A DNA stretch of 56,781 nt from 630D-37 sp037478835. Lineage in GTDB: Bacteria > Chloroflexota > Anaerolineae > Anaerolineales > Villigracilaceae. A program made the translations under genes and the position numbers. The stretch is from the NCBI GenBank assembly GCA_037478835.1, contig JBBFLV010000012.1, positions 1-56,781 on the forward strand, read 5' to 3'. Every line of letters begins with the position of its first letter. Position 1 is the stretch's first letter. This document shows positions 1 to 8,248 of this stretch, in pieces. The notes beneath the pieces were generated by a model. The model was given only the letters and a program-made list of their open reading frames with translations. It had not been told where the DNA came from and made no database searches.

Positions 1-51
1 GGAGTTGCTCAGATACGTCGGCCTGTTACCGAATTAATTTGTTAATGTGCA

Positions 52-1788
52 TTATTCGATCGCTTGCTCTTCTGGCCAAGCCGGGCGATATGGGCGATCG
101 GAGCGGAGAGCATCCCAGACATCAACGACAGCAAATAAGCGTGCTGCCAGCGGTATTTGCTCTCCTTTCAGTCCGCGTGGGTAGCCGCTGCCATCCCACT
201 TCTCATGATGGCAATAGGGAATATCGAGAGCCGGGCGCAGGTATTCAATGTGCGAAAGCATGTTATAGGCGAATTGAGGGTGTTGGCGCATAATGGCCCA
301 TTCTTCCTCGGTCAGCGGACCAGGCTTGAGCAAAATGGAGTCCGGAACACCGATCTTGCCAATATCGTGCAGGATGGCGCCGCGCCGAATGTGAATTAAT
401 TCTTCGTCCGATAATCCTGCTGCTCGTGCAAGCCTCAGCGTTAGCTCCACTACTCTGCGCGTATGCCCTTCTGTTTCTTTGTCTCGCAAATCGAGCGCGG
501 CGGCCCAGCCTTCCAGCGTTTCCTCGTAGGCTAATGTAAGGTTTGCATGTGCGCGTTGCAGATCCTGATAAAGCCGGGCATCGTTGACCGCGATAGCTGC
601 CTGCCCCGCCAGGGTTTCCAGCAGGGTGAGCCATTCATTGTTGACATCAAGCACCGAACGATGAAAGATTTCCAGTACTCCGATCGCTTCGTCCTTTACG
701 ATCAGTGGCACACCGATATAGGTCACAAAGTCTTCACGCGAAAAATGGAAGGCGCGGTTGAGTGAGACGTTATCGCTTTTGGCGATATCTTGCACATGGA
801 TTATCTCGCGGCTGCGCAACACTTGCCCGGCAAAACCCTCACCGGGAGATAAGCGAGTATGCTGCAGTATTTCACTCTGGAAACCACGTCCGGCAGCAAA
901 CTCCAGGAACCCTGTTTGGGGATTGAGCAATAAGATATCTGCTGCATCCACGTGAAGTTCTGATACCACATGTCTGAGCACTGTATCCAGCATCTTCGTG
1001 ATGTCGAAACCGCTGGTTATGGCCGTATCAATTTGACGGAGTGCTTGTAGGTTCCTGAAACGACGCTTTGCCAGTTCTTCTGCCTGTTTATACTCGGTAA
1101 TATCCGTGATCAGGCTCAGAACGTGCGTGATGATGCCTCGGTGATCGCGCAACGGTGTCGCGGAAAATCGAAGATGGATTATGGGACCATCCTTCTTCTG
1201 GCGAATCACCTCGACATTCGATAGCCTTTCCCCCCGGAAAAGCCTGCGTAAGATTTCACGGTACTCCGCTCCTTCTGTGGCAGGTATCGCCGGATAGGGT
1301 TTCCCGAGAATTTCATCCGCTCGCCAGCCCAAGATGCGTTCGCAAGCAGGACTCCAATAGCGGACAATCCCCTGTCTGTCCACTATAATGATGCCAATAT
1401 CCGCATGTTCGACCAGTGTTTGGGGAAATGTAGTTGCCAGGCGCCGAGCAAGCAACAGGCTCTCGACCCGCGCCTGCAATTCGGTTTTGTGGACTGGAGT
1501 GATGATCAACTCGTCTATTGCTTTCCATAGGAAGCGGGTCGCCATTTCTACATCTTTACGATGTGTGACGAGCAAAAAGGGTAAAAAAATGGAGTGCGTG
1601 GCTTGTTTCCGAGTCTCAATTTGTTCCCATAGCCGCTCAAGCATGGGGCCATCCAGAATACACAGATCAAAATCCCTGTTCAGATCCTCACCCGATTTTC
1701 CGATGAGGACCTCATAATGTTCTCCCAGGTAGGATGCCAACAATCGCAAATTCTCTTTTTGATTGACGAACAATAAAATCTTGCTCAT
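52..1788 (-). CDS. Pseudo-receiver/PAS/GAF/HD-GYP signalling protein
   Basis: Predicted cytoplasmic sensor with a cyclic-di-GMP phosphodiesterase-type output. The order is a receiver-like domain (about 1-115), PAS (120-235), GAF (260-400) and HD-GYP (from about 420). The HD-GYP part shows HDIGKIGVPD, HHEKWDGSGYP and the following DVWDAL/DRPYRP segment. The receiver-like part lacks the acidic pair (VNQKEN where VDD is usual) and the conserved Lys-Pro (TP instead), so it probably cannot be phosphorylated. I chose the ATG at 1788 because AGAGGTG lies just before it; an upstream ATG at 1806 overlaps the previous gene. The protein ends at PEEQAIE, about 40 residues before HD-GYP domains commonly end, so the last helices look missing. 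It is the last gene of the KaiC-receiver-HD-GYP set. Confidence 0.85.
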   Translation of the reverse strand: MSKILLFVNQKENLRLLASYLGEHYEVLIGKSGEDLNRDFDLCILDGPMLERLWEQIETRKQATHSIFLPFLLVTHRKDVEMATRFLWKAIDELIITPVHKTELQARVESLLLARRLATTFPQTLVEHADIGIIIVDRQGIVRYWSPACERILGWRADEILGKPYPAIPATEGAEYREILRRLFRGERLSNVEVIRQKKDGPIIHLRFSATPLRDHRGIITHVLSLITDITEYKQAEELAKRRFRNLQALRQIDTAITSGFDITKMLDTVLRHVVSELHVDAADILLLNPQTGFLEFAAGRGFQSEILQHTRLSPGEGFAGQVLRSREIIHVQDIAKSDNVSLNRAFHFSREDFVTYIGVPLIVKDEAIGVLEIFHRSVLDVNNEWLTLLETLAGQAAIAVNDARLYQDLQRAHANLTLAYEETLEGWAAALDLRDKETEGHTRRVVELTLRLARAAGLSDEELIHIRRGAILHDIGKIGVPDSILLKPGPLTEEEWAIMRQHPQFAYNMLSHIEYLRPALDIPYCHHEKWDGSGYPRGLKGEQIPLAARLFAVVDVWDALRSDRPYRPAWPEEQAIE

Positions 1789-1802
1789 GGACACCTCTTG
1801 GT

Positions 1803-2171
1803 TCATTCTTGGTTGATCATGGTTTTGATTAGCGCCAGTAGTTCTCGGGTTGCCAATGGTTTAACCAGCATGCCGCGTGCGCCGCGCGCAATGCTTTCCT
1901 GCTGAAGCGCGCTGCTGTAACGCGGGGAAATAAGTAAGAATGGTACTTCCCTGCTGTGTAAAGCATCACAAAATGTCCAAATGTGTTGGTCAAAGCCGGT
2001 AATATCCACGAGCGCTAAATCCGGTGTCTTTGCCCCTTCCAGGAATTGGCTTGCCTCTTCGAGGGTGGTCGTTCCGCTTATCTCGTATCCCGCCTTTTTT
2101 AAAAACTGCTCTAGTAGCTCGATATTGCGGGGGTTGCTGTTAACGAGCAGGATTAGAGGACCACTTTTCAT
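1803..2171 (-). CDS. Single-domain response-regulator receiver, degenerate acidic pocket
   Basis: A stand-alone receiver of 122 residues. The phosphoacceptor-position aspartate (D56 in LALVDITGFD) and the conserved lysine (K104 in VKPLA) are present. The metal-binding acidic pair near residue 11 is replaced by NSN, so ordinary Mg-dependent phosphorylation is doubtful. The start at 2171 overlaps the stop of the KaiC-like gene (TAATG), which implies translational coupling; an ORF extension to 2195 would run into that gene. The next gene begins 15 bases downstream of its stop. Confidence 0.8.
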   Translation of the reverse strand: MKSGPLILLVNSNPRNIELLEQFLKKAGYEISGTTTLEEASQFLEGAKTPDLALVDITGFDQHIWTFCDALHSREVPFLLISPRYSSALQQESIARGARGMLVKPLATRELLALIKTMINQE

Positions 2172-3628
2172 TACAAGTCTTTCTCTTCTATCCATTCAGG
2201 TGCGCCGGTTAGGATGCCGCGCAACTCTGTCAGGGGGCGGCCTACCTTGATGCCATAGCGAGTGATGTCGTATTGGCGTAGGGTCTTTTCAAAGTTGCTC
2301 AGGCGCTTCTTTAATACCCCAATTGCTTTTTGCATCTCACCTTGGATTTCGAGATAGCGGAGAAAGATGATGTTATCCGCCAGGTAACTGATGTTCAGGT
2401 CGGTGATAGAAAAGTCGCCCACAATGGTAGATGTCTCTGTGATCAGAAAGACGGCTACCCCCATATTTTGCAGGTATTTACACAAAGCGTGAAGGCGGCT
2501 CTGCACGTCCTCGCCACGCACTGAGAGGCGGAAACCGGCCACGCTGTCGATCATTACGATTTGTGTCCCTTTCTCCTCCACATCTTGCCTCACAAGGTAG
2601 GCAAATTCATCCGGCGTATATTGCAGAGGCTCCACTTTTTTCAGCGTGAGCGTGCCTTTTTCGATCATGATGCGCGCCGGAATGTTGATCGCTTCCGCGC
2701 GACGAATCATAATTTCAACTTCTTCTTCAAAGGAATACACCACCGAACGCTCGCCACGCCCGGCAGCTTCTTTCATGAACTGCAATCCAAGGGTAGTTTT
2801 TCCCACGCCACTGGGCCCACTGATGATGGTAACAGTGCCACGTTCTACGCCACCGCCAAGCAATTCATCGATTTCGGGGATCCCAGAAGAAATGGTTTTG
2901 CCGAAGGATTCTTTGCGCGCTGCGATCGGTATCAGACGCGGGTAAACAACGATGCCTTTGTCATCCAATTTTAGGCCATGTCGTCCTGCTCGGAAGCTCG
3001 AGCCGCGAAATTTGTCCACGCCAATGGTACGTTCACCTGCCTTGTTCTCCAGGCTGATGACCCCATCGCTTATGAATTGTAAATCATCATCGGGGGCTTC
3101 TGCGCTTGCCTCAGATGAAAACATTACGGTTGCTTCTCTCTCCACCAGATAGCGCAGGAAGGAAAGAACCTGGCGACGAAATTGGAATACATCGGGGGAG
3201 AGATAGCGAAACTGTGTCATCGGGTCGAGGAAAACCAGGCGCGGTTTTACTTTTTCCACTTGCTCAATAATCTTCGCCGTGATAGGCTCGCGCTCCACTT
3301 CAGCAGGGGAAAATATATCGTAAGTCAGCGTCTCTTTGAAGAACTCCGAAGTCGGGCTGAGGTCAAGAAAAGTTACACCTTCCAGGTTGAACCCCCGCAT
3401 CTCCGCATTCTTTTTTATTTGCTCGACCGGTTCTTCCAGGGAGATATAGAGTGCTCTCTCGCCTCTTGCAGCGCCAGCGCTTAGGAAGTGTAGTCCAAGT
3501 GTGGTCTTGCCACTGCCCGGTCCACCCCGTATCAGATATGTGCGGTTTGGGATCAGTCCCCCCGCCAGGATTTCATCCAACCCAGCAATGCCAGTGGATA
3601 TACGGGAAGGATAGTTTGTTTTCATCAT
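2171..3628 (-). CDS. KaiC-like double RecA-domain ATPase
   Basis: 485 residues with two RecA/KaiC domains in tandem. Walker A motifs are GGPGSGKTT at 35-43 and GPSGVGKTT at 271-279. Each domain has the acidic EE pair following the next strand (SLEEPVEQ; SFEEEVEIM) and a Walker-B-like strand (LVFLDPM; IVMIDSV). Proteins of this kind outside cyanobacteria are usually signalling ATPases and not clock proteins; no kaiA or kaiB is nearby. AGGAGG lies 5-8 bases before the two adjacent ATG codons (3628 and 3625). It heads a three-gene cotranscribed set with the receiver and the HD-GYP protein, which suggests that it passes its nucleotide or oligomer state to an output that changes cyclic-di-GMP. Confidence 0.88.
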   Translation of the reverse strand: MMKTNYPSRISTGIAGLDEILAGGLIPNRTYLIRGGPGSGKTTLGLHFLSAGAARGERALYISLEEPVEQIKKNAEMRGFNLEGVTFLDLSPTSEFFKETLTYDIFSPAEVEREPITAKIIEQVEKVKPRLVFLDPMTQFRYLSPDVFQFRRQVLSFLRYLVEREATVMFSSEASAEAPDDDLQFISDGVISLENKAGERTIGVDKFRGSSFRAGRHGLKLDDKGIVVYPRLIPIAARKESFGKTISSGIPEIDELLGGGVERGTVTIISGPSGVGKTTLGLQFMKEAAGRGERSVVYSFEEEVEIMIRRAEAINIPARIMIEKGTLTLKKVEPLQYTPDEFAYLVRQDVEEKGTQIVMIDSVAGFRLSVRGEDVQSRLHALCKYLQNMGVAVFLITETSTIVGDFSITDLNISYLADNIIFLRYLEIQGEMQKAIGVLKKRLSNFEKTLRQYDITRYGIKVGRPLTELRGILTGAPEWIEEKDL

Positions 3629-3794
3629 CTATTCCTCCTGACGCACTGTTTAAGTAGTTGGCGCCGATTGGAAGGTTACTTCCTTTTTGTGAATATTGTG
3701 CCCTCTCACCATAAATTATAATACTCTACCTCTAACACTATCGCTTTTCCGATGTTCGATATGTATATTTTACTCCGTGTTAGCACGGGAGATT
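3629..3794 (-). promoter_or_regulatory. Intergenic gap with likely promoter of the kaiC-like set
   Basis: AT-rich gap between the GH3-like gene and the kaiC-like gene, which share direction. On the minus strand a TATAAT is at 3715-3720; no good -35 box is obvious. A 7-bp imperfect stem (CTCCGTG/CACGGAG with one bulged base) lies at 3773-3791 just past the GH3-like stop. It is not followed by a T-run, so it is a weak terminator candidate only. Confidence 0.4.
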
Positions 3795-6515
3795 CTATTT
3801 CTCTCCGAAAAACTCTCCTGCCCAGCGGATAACCAATCCCAGGGCGGCGCCGAGGGTGACCAGTACCAACCATCCGGAGAGCGTGGTAAAGCTGCCGCTT
3901 CTTGGGTTGAGCAGACTACCGATGGCGTAGGCACTCAAGCCGCCGACCAGCATGTAGAGTATCAGGCGCAGGCGGTAGCGCAGATCGAGACGGCGCTGCA
4001 GCCAGAAACTGCCGGCTGCCAGGATTCCCAACCAAAATAGGCTCAGGCTCCAGGTGCGCAAGGTGGGGCGACCATCTTCCCGCACCCATGATTGCGGTCT
4101 TGGCGTGACGATGGGGGTGGGAGCCGGCGCAGGTGTGGAAGGGACGGTCTGCGGGACGAGCACGGTCACCACAGCCGGGGCACGCTCGGATACATCCAGC
4201 TGCACGATTTCCGAGACAAGTGCCGGTTCACTGCTGGCGCGGATCTCAATGCGGCCGGCGCGCTCCAGACGGAAGGAAGCACGGGCGATCCCTCCGCGCG
4301 TCGTGGCCTCTACCTGTTCTAGAATGCCCCCACCTTCTTGGCTCAAGAGCATCGAGAAACGTACCACCGTTTCATCCGGCACCGGATGGCCGTTGTGGTC
4401 GAGGATCACATCCGTGCGCACGGCGATCGTATCGCCAATGCGATACTGAGGCGGTTGCGGTGTGATGACATTCGGAGTGGAGGCCGAAGGAGGCAGATCG
4501 AGGATCAGGCGGATGACCTGATTCGGGTCCGGCGAGGTGGCGGTGATCAGGTCATAGCCCGTCGCCGGGATCGAGACCGGGGAGGCACCTTGAGGCGTCA
4601 GCTCCTGGTATAAGAGACGAGCGGCCACTTCGATGAAGGGGGTGCTGCGTCCGAAAAGGGCAAACGAAAGCGTTAGGCGCGAAAGATCGGTCGAATCAAG
4701 GTAATAGGGCGCGCTGAAGAAGAAGAGCACCACGCGACGCTGGCGCAATACATCCTGACGTTCGCCGAGAAAGCGGCGAATGAGCTCAATGGATTCGGGG
4801 CGATTGCTCGCCAGCGAGAGGATCACCCAATCCGAGCGGCGCAAATCGTCCAATAGTGGCGAGGTCTCGCTTTCCAGCAGGAGTTGCAGATCGGTCAGCG
4901 GGTAGCTTTTCAGGTTAGAAGCCGCTACCTGACCGCCGTTTTCTCTTCCATAAAGACGTAAGATGGCCTGTTCCAGCGCATGGACCGGGAAGAGCACTTG
5001 AGGGGGACAAGCCGAACATTGGGCGGCTTCGATGGTATCGGTGAAGAAAATCAGCCGTTCATCGGCCGAAGGCGGCAAAGGGAAGACTTGAGAGAGTTCT
5101 TGTTTTTCCGGGCTGATCAGCGTCGCCGCGGCCTGGGCGACCTTAAAACTTGTGGATGTTTGCGTACCGATGGTCTCTAGATCGGCTTCGGGGAGCACGT
5201 TTGCCAACGTATCGAAACGCCCGTAGAGGCGATACTTGCTGAGCAGAATGCGCATCACGGCACGGTCAACGGCGGCGGAGAAGACGGAATCTTCGCGGTA
5301 TTTCTGGACGAAGAATGTGATCACGCTCTGGGCAGTGAGATAGGGGTCCTCGGTATCCGTTTGCAAATTGCCCAGGTAGAGCAGATCGTTGCCGGCCAAG
5401 AAGGCATCGCGCACCACAATGCGCGGGGCGAACGGTGTGTTCCCCGGTGCATAAAATTGTCGCACGGCGCGTGTGCTCAGGTCATCGCTGACGATCAGAC
5501 CGCCGTTTTGATACCAGGAGAGGAAAGGCGGTAGATTCAGGATTTGGGTCAGCGCCTGAGCATCGAAGCTCACCGGGCGCGTGGTAGCGCGGATATTTCC
5601 CTGCAGGCCGCGATAGCGAATGTGCGAGACCAATAGCCCATCAACGCTCGATTGAGCATTGGGAGCGTTGCCGGTCACGGCGAAGAAAGGTGCCAGCTCG
5701 ACCTGCTTCAGCTGCTCCAGCGATTTTTGCACCGTTGCCACTTCACTTTCCGGCGGGCGATCGGCATCGCCACGACCCGGAAAGTGTTTGCCGATCACCA
5801 ACAAGCGCCTCTCGGAGCCTTCGTGCAAGCCGCGCACAAAGGCTTTGCCCATTTCTCCTACCCAAAAGGGATCGCCCCCGAAAATGCGCGTTCCCAGGTC
5901 ACGGCCGCCGGCCGGAGATGGGTGGCTAAGCACATCCAACGAGGGACCGAAATACAGGTTGAATCCCAGGCGGGAGAGCTCTTCTCCCAGCACCTTTCCG
6001 GCCTCTTCTGCCAGGGAAGGTTGCCAGGTGGCCCCCAGCGCCAGCCAGGAAGGTTGTGGTGAGAGGCCACTCAAAATCTGATCCCCAGGAGGTCCATCAC
6101 CATCTTGGGTGATGCCGATGAACAGAGGGATGTATTGGGATGGAGGGATGCCGGGAAGCAGACCGTTTGCGCTTTCCCACTCTAGCCGTTGTAGAGAAGT
6201 TGTGAGGGCGCGTGCTTTGCTGAGGGTCTCCGGCGGAGGACTGAAGTTATCGTTTGCCGCCGAGAGCACCACTCCGCCCACGTGAAAACGGGTGATCAGA
6301 TCGTAGATCGGTGTTTCCGGTGCAAGGCTATCGCCGCGAAAGGTGACCAGGAAGAGCTGCCCGACGCGTTCCTCCGGCGTCATGGCATTGAAGAGCTGGC
6401 GTACCGGCAGGGGCGGGAGCGGTGTGGAGGCTTGCGCCTGTGCCGAGGAAAGCATCCCGCTCAGCAAAGCCAGGATCAGCAGGAAACGCAAGGTGGTAGA
6501 GAGAAATCGCAGCAT
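3795..6515 (-). CDS. Secreted, membrane-anchored GH3-like protein (NagZ-like)
   Basis: 906 residues. A signal peptide occupies about 1-28 (LLILALLSGMLSSAQAQA). A family-3 glycoside hydrolase barrel follows, with GKHFPGRGD at 242-250 and the nucleophile segment VSDDLS at 342-347. Then come a second domain, an Ig-like beta domain (about 690-775), a Pro-rich linker and about three membrane helices at the C-terminus. The family normally cleaves beta-N-acetylglucosamine or beta-glucosides on the cell surface. In NagZ the general-acid loop reads KHFPGHGD with a downstream DSH; here the first His is Arg and the DSH position reads ESE. The nucleophile is therefore kept but the usual acid/base histidine is not visible. 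It is the last gene of a tight minus-strand run. Confidence 0.8.
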   Translation of the reverse strand: MLRFLSTTLRFLLILALLSGMLSSAQAQASTPLPPLPVRQLFNAMTPEERVGQLFLVTFRGDSLAPETPIYDLITRFHVGGVVLSAANDNFSPPPETLSKARALTTSLQRLEWESANGLLPGIPPSQYIPLFIGITQDGDGPPGDQILSGLSPQPSWLALGATWQPSLAEEAGKVLGEELSRLGFNLYFGPSLDVLSHPSPAGGRDLGTRIFGGDPFWVGEMGKAFVRGLHEGSERRLLVIGKHFPGRGDADRPPESEVATVQKSLEQLKQVELAPFFAVTGNAPNAQSSVDGLLVSHIRYRGLQGNIRATTRPVSFDAQALTQILNLPPFLSWYQNGGLIVSDDLSTRAVRQFYAPGNTPFAPRIVVRDAFLAGNDLLYLGNLQTDTEDPYLTAQSVITFFVQKYREDSVFSAAVDRAVMRILLSKYRLYGRFDTLANVLPEADLETIGTQTSTSFKVAQAAATLISPEKQELSQVFPLPPSADERLIFFTDTIEAAQCSACPPQVLFPVHALEQAILRLYGRENGGQVAASNLKSYPLTDLQLLLESETSPLLDDLRRSDWVILSLASNRPESIELIRRFLGERQDVLRQRRVVLFFFSAPYYLDSTDLSRLTLSFALFGRSTPFIEVAARLLYQELTPQGASPVSIPATGYDLITATSPDPNQVIRLILDLPPSASTPNVITPQPPQYRIGDTIAVRTDVILDHNGHPVPDETVVRFSMLLSQEGGGILEQVEATTRGGIARASFRLERAGRIEIRASSEPALVSEIVQLDVSERAPAVVTVLVPQTVPSTPAPAPTPIVTPRPQSWVREDGRPTLRTWSLSLFWLGILAAGSFWLQRRLDLRYRLRLILYMLVGGLSAYAIGSLLNPRSGSFTTLSGWLVLVTLGAALGLVIRWAGEFFGEK

Positions 6516-6517
6516 GA

Positions 6518-7465
6518 CTAGATGGGAATGGAAGCGACGATCTGGGCATGGACCTCAGGCTGGATATTGCCGCCGCTCAGGATGACCACCGCCGGACGCT
6601 CACTCACTTTGCCGCTCAGCAGCGCTGCCAATCCGACGGCCGCCGAACCTTCAATGACCTGATGATGAACATGCCAGGCATAGGCAATCGCCTGGGCGAT
6701 CTCCTCTTCGCTCACGAGCAGAATTTGATCCACGTAGCGCCGCATCAGGGGAAGGGTGATCGTTTCCTCTTCGATCGCGCCGCTCAGGCCATCGGCCAGG
6801 GTGGGACGATCTTCTACTCCTTGCTGGTGACCGTGGTAGAAAAGATGATGGACAAACGGCGAAGCCGCCGCCTGTAGACCGATCAGCCTGCTCCTGGAGG
6901 CCTGACTTTCCAACGCCGCGCCGATCCCGGCGATCAATCCGCCCCCACCGACGGGCACCAACCAGCAAGCCACTTTCTGCGCAAGCTGACGCAAGGTTTC
7001 CAACCCCAACGTTCCCTGGCCGGCGATGATGGCGGGATCGTTATACGGTGAGACCCAGGTTTTGCCCGTTTCCTTGGCCCAGCGTAGCGCGGCCGCTTCG
7101 GCTTCGGCATATCCACCGGGCACCCGGCGCACTTCGGCGCCCAGCTGTTCAATGGCTTCGACCTTGCGCGGCACGGCATGTTCCGGGACGAAGATCACCG
7201 CTTGGGCCTGAGCAAGGCGCGCCGCATAGGCAACGCCCTGGCCGTGGTTCCCCGCCGAGGCGGCTACTAAGCCGGCAGCGCGTTCGGCCGATGACAGGGA
7301 AAGCACCTTGTTCAGCGCGCCGCGGATCTTGAACGAGCCGGTGATCTGCTGATTCTCCCACTTCAAGAAGGCGCCGAGGCGCTCATCCCAGGTGAGCGGT
7401 GTTTCGCGCAGGTAGGGACGAATGCGTGCTTCCGCTTCGAGAACGGATGGGGGAGAAACAGTCAT
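6518..7465 (-). CDS. Threonine/serine dehydratase-like PLP enzyme (fold type II)
   Basis: 315 residues, resembling catabolic threonine dehydratase or serine racemase. It shows the PLP lysine motif GSFKIRGALNK, the substrate loop SAGNHGQGVAYAA and the phosphate-binding glycine loop VPVGGGGLIAG. No C-terminal ACT domain is present, so it is unlikely to be the isoleucine-inhibited biosynthetic form. The start at 7465 is preceded by GGAGACGAGG; an upstream in-frame ATG at 7561 would overlap the phosphodiesterase gene by about 80 bases. The gene starts 17 bases after that gene's stop and ends 2 bases before the GH3-like start, so the run is probably cotranscribed. Substrate (threonine or serine; dehydration or racemisation) cannot be fixed from sequence. 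Confidence 0.85.
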   Translation of the reverse strand: MTVSPPSVLEAEARIRPYLRETPLTWDERLGAFLKWENQQITGSFKIRGALNKVLSLSSAERAAGLVAASAGNHGQGVAYAARLAQAQAVIFVPEHAVPRKVEAIEQLGAEVRRVPGGYAEAEAAALRWAKETGKTWVSPYNDPAIIAGQGTLGLETLRQLAQKVACWLVPVGGGGLIAGIGAALESQASRSRLIGLQAAASPFVHHLFYHGHQQGVEDRPTLADGLSGAIEEETITLPLMRRYVDQILLVSEEEIAQAIAYAWHVHHQVIEGSAAVGLAALLSGKVSERPAVVILSGGNIQPEVHAQIVASIPI

Positions 7466-7482
7466 CCTCGTCTCCGGGACGC

Positions 7483-8247
7483 TTAGGATGCTCCACGGAA
7501 TTCTGCCGCGATTTGTAGCGCCAACGGCGGATCGTCGGTGAAAATGCCATCTGCCCCCCATTTGAGCAGGCGACGCATTTGGTTTGCATCGTTGACCGTC
7601 CAGACGTGCACGCGCCGCCCAATGCGGTGCACCGAGGCGATCTGCTGGGGGGTGACATCGCTGACATAGGGATGGAGTGCCTGATAATTGCCGAAGAAGA
7701 ACTGGAAAGAACGCATCCAGAGCCCTTTCCAGCCCTCCAGCGCCAGCAGGCCGCGCGGGACCTCGGGCAACAGGATGGCGGCCTGATGCAGGTTGCGCGG
7801 CAGGAAGGAGGAGAAGAGCACGTTTTCCTCCATGCGGTGCTCGCGCACCAGCCGGCAGACTTCTTCGACCAGGGAATCGCGCGGGGTGGTGTAGTTGGTG
7901 AGTTCGATGTTGATCAGGGCGCGTTTGCCGACGAGGTCGAAGACTTCCTCCAGCGTAGGGATCTTTTCGCCGCGATATTTTTCCGAAAAGAAGCTGCCGG
8001 CATCCAGGGCGCGTAGTTCGCTCAGGCTGAGCCGGGCGACCTTGCCTTTGCCGTTGGTGGTGCGATCCACCGTCGGATCGTGGATCACGACAACGTGACC
8101 ATCGGCGCTCAGTTTCACATCCAGCTCGATGGCTGGCGCGCCTTGTTGCAGGGCGAGCTCAAAGGCGGCCAGGGTGTTTTCCGGCGCGTAGGCGGAGGCG
8201 CCGCGGTGGGCAAAAATGCAGGGACGAGGCCAGGAATCCAGGCGCAT
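7483..8247 (-). CDS. ugpQ: Glycerophosphodiester phosphodiesterase
   Basis: 254 residues, the usual size for a cytoplasmic GDPD. It hydrolyses glycerophosphodiesters to glycerol-3-phosphate and an alcohol. It shows the family start FAHRGASAYAPENTLAAF, then the metal-binding ELDVKLSADGHVVVIHDPTVDRTTNGKG, and the C-terminal VWTVNDANQMRRLLKWGADGI. No signal peptide is seen. The ATG lies one base from the stop of the upstream AAA+ ATPase gene. Confidence 0.93.
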   Translation of the reverse strand: MRLDSWPRPCIFAHRGASAYAPENTLAAFELALQQGAPAIELDVKLSADGHVVVIHDPTVDRTTNGKGKVARLSLSELRALDAGSFFSEKYRGEKIPTLEEVFDLVGKRALINIELTNYTTPRDSLVEEVCRLVREHRMEENVLFSSFLPRNLHQAAILLPEVPRGLLALEGWKGLWMRSFQFFFGNYQALHPYVSDVTPQQIASVHRIGRRVHVWTVNDANQMRRLLKWGADGIFTDDPPLALQIAAEFRGAS

Positions 8248-8248
8248 A

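Noticed and set aside
2171..3628. Genuine circadian kaiC
   Set aside because: No kaiA or kaiB nearby, and the neighbours are a receiver and an HD-GYP protein; a signalling KaiC-like ATPase is the safer call.
3773..3791. Rho-independent terminator after the GH3-like gene
   Set aside because: The stem is short with a bulge and no T-run follows on the minus strand; kept only as a remark.
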